DNA of 16,796 bases from DATCYZ01 sp036526195 (lineage in GTDB: Bacteria > Pseudomonadota > Gammaproteobacteria > Burkholderiales > SG8-39), in the NCBI GenBank assembly GCA_036526195.1, contig DATCYZ010000056.1, positions 1-16,796 of the forward strand, in the 5' to 3' direction. A program made the position numbers and the translations under genes. Below, piece by piece: positions 15,758 through 16,796 of this stretch. The notes below the pieces were generated by a model. That model had not been told where the DNA came from. It searched no databases and worked only from the letters and a program-made list of their open reading frames with translations. Numbering within the stretch: position 1 is the stretch's first letter; each line of letters begins with the position of its first letter.

Positions 15758-16796
15758 ATGCCCGGCACCGAATCCGCGCTCGGCCGCGTCTTCGACGCCC
15801 GCCCCGATCGCGTCGACTTCCGCGACCTCGAATACCGCCCGCCGGTGCGCTCGCTGCCGCCGCGCTGGCCGGACGAGGCCGCGCTGGCGAAGCACTTCCC
15901 GCGCTATGTGAAGGACGGCCGGGTGCTCGACCAGGGCACCGAGGGCGCCTGCACCGGGTTCGGGCTCGCCTGCGTGGTGAACTACCTGCGCTGGTCGCGC
16001 GCGCTGGAGGCGAAGAGCGCCCCGGCGCTGGTCAGCCCGCGCATGCTCTATGAACTCGCGCGGCGCTACGACGAATGGCCGGGGGAAGGCTACGACGGCT
16101 CGAGTTGCCGCGGCGCGCTGAAGGGCTGGCACAAGCACGGCGTGTGCAGCGAGGCGCGCTGGCCGTACAAGGGCAGAAAGCCGAAGGCGGGCTGGGACGC
16201 CGAGGCGCTCGAGTGCACGCTCGGCGTGTATTACCGCATCGACCGAACGTCCGTCGTCGACATGCAGGCGGCGATCGCCGAGGTCGGTGCGATCTACGTC
16301 TCGGCGCGGGTGCACGACGGCTGGAACGCGCTGCCGGTGAGCGCGGCGCCGAGGGGTCACGCCGCGCTGCCGGTGATCGCCTGGCCGAAGACCGACGAGC
16401 GCGGCGGCCATGCCTTCGCGCTGGTGGGCTACAACGAGCACGGCTTCATCGTGCAGAACTCCTGGGGCGAGCGCTGGGCGGCGGGCGGCTTCGCCGTCCT
16501 ACCCTACGACGACTGGGTGGCGCATGGGGATGATGCCTGGGTCGCGGGCCTCGGCGTGCCGGTGCGCGTGAGCGACGAACGCCGCGCGGCGATGCGCTGG
16601 CCGGTGCCCTCGGGAAGGTCACTCGGCTGGCAGGCGAAGGGCGCGGCCAACCCGGACAACCCCTCGGACGATCCCTGGCCGGTGGACCATCCCTACGAGT
16701 ACGCGCCCTACCAGCCCTGGAGCACGGCCGCGGCCTACGAGCACACGCTGGTCACCGGCAACGACGGCTGCATCGAGGTCTCCGACCTGATGCATC
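15758..16796 (+). CDS. Papain-family (C1) cysteine peptidase, 3' end beyond window
   Basis: 346 codons are visible and the frame runs off the right edge. The papain-like domain spans about residues 45-265. Oxyanion Gln59 and nucleophile Cys65 lie in DQGTEGACTGFGLACVVNYL, His218 in GGHAFALVGYN, and Asn234 in QNSWGERW, giving a complete catalytic set. GGGAGG lies 4 bp before the ATG. No signal peptide or inhibitory prodomain is evident in the ~45 residues before the domain, so the enzyme is probably cytoplasmic or exported by other means. Residues after about 275 (rich in Trp, Pro and Asp, with DNPSDDPWPVDHPYEYAPYQ) belong to an extension I do not recognise, suggesting a multidomain protein whose second part is outside the window. 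The substrate is unknown. Confidence 0.9.
   Translation, partial: MPGTESALGRVFDARPDRVDFRDLEYRPPVRSLPPRWPDEAALAKHFPRYVKDGRVLDQGTEGACTGFGLACVVNYLRWSRALEAKSAPALVSPRMLYELARRYDEWPGEGYDGSSCRGALKGWHKHGVCSEARWPYKGRKPKAGWDAEALECTLGVYYRIDRTSVVDMQAAIAEVGAIYVSARVHDGWNALPVSAAPRGHAALPVIAWPKTDERGGHAFALVGYNEHGFIVQNSWGERWAAGGFAVLPYDDWVAHGDDAWVAGLGVPVRVSDERRAAMRWPVPSGRSLGWQAKGAANPDNPSDDPWPVDHPYEYAPYQPWSTAAAYEHTLVTGNDGCIEVSDLMH

Overview
The window is a GC-rich stretch of a Gram-negative chromosome, most likely a betaproteobacterium. Evidence for this is the trxA-rho gene pair, a 7Fe ferredoxin of the FdxA type, a tandem universal stress protein behind an FNR/Anr-type box, a two-subunit AddAB-like recombination nuclease, and very GC-rich third codon positions. 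The lineage is inference from gene content. I saw no RNA genes, insertion sequences, CRISPR arrays or phage genes. Most of the window looks like ordinary vertically inherited chromosome.

Layout: (1) 1-1392, minus strand: thioredoxin (trxA) followed by the transcription terminator rho, whose C-terminus lies beyond the left edge. (2) 1558-2295: ferredoxin fdxA (+), divergent from trxA across a promoter region with a perfect 14-bp AT-rich palindrome, converging on a small DUF1330-type protein (-). (3) 2465-3367: tandem-domain universal stress protein (+) behind a near-consensus FNR box. (4) 3384-8008, plus strand: a tightly packed run of a small HTH regulator, a DeaD-type RNA helicase, a membrane-anchored Mrr-like protein, a type II dehydroquinase and an acyl-CoA dehydrogenase. 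The first three are joined by TTGA and GTGA stop/start overlaps. (5) 8021-9705, minus strand: an ABC-2 exporter (permease and ATPase, ATGA overlap), sharing with the acyl-CoA dehydrogenase a 26-bp inverted repeat that contains both stop codons. (6) 9797-15525, plus strand: an AddB-like Fe-S nuclease subunit and an AddA/RecB-like helicase-nuclease, joined by an ATGA overlap. (7) 15526-15757: a 232-bp gap with a possible gene remnant, an inverted repeat and a promoter. (8) 15758 to the right edge: a papain-family (C1) cysteine peptidase with no visible signal peptide, cut off by the window end.

The most notable signal not explained by the genes is a matched pair of inverted repeats, GTAAC-N6-GTTAC. 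One lies in the promoter of the HTH regulator (3384-3401) and one in the first codons of the AddA-like helicase gene (12485-12500). Their right flanks also match. This suggests that the small antitoxin-like regulator controls both its own operon and DNA double-strand-break processing 9 kb away. Other points worth a look are the Mrr-like protein, whose catalytic lysine position is Arg, the dehydroquinase with altered active-site residues (Phe81, His112), a basic octapeptide-repeat tail on the helicase, and a pyrimidine-rich rho leader that could serve Rho autoregulation. I found no convincing complete novel defence or biosynthetic system.
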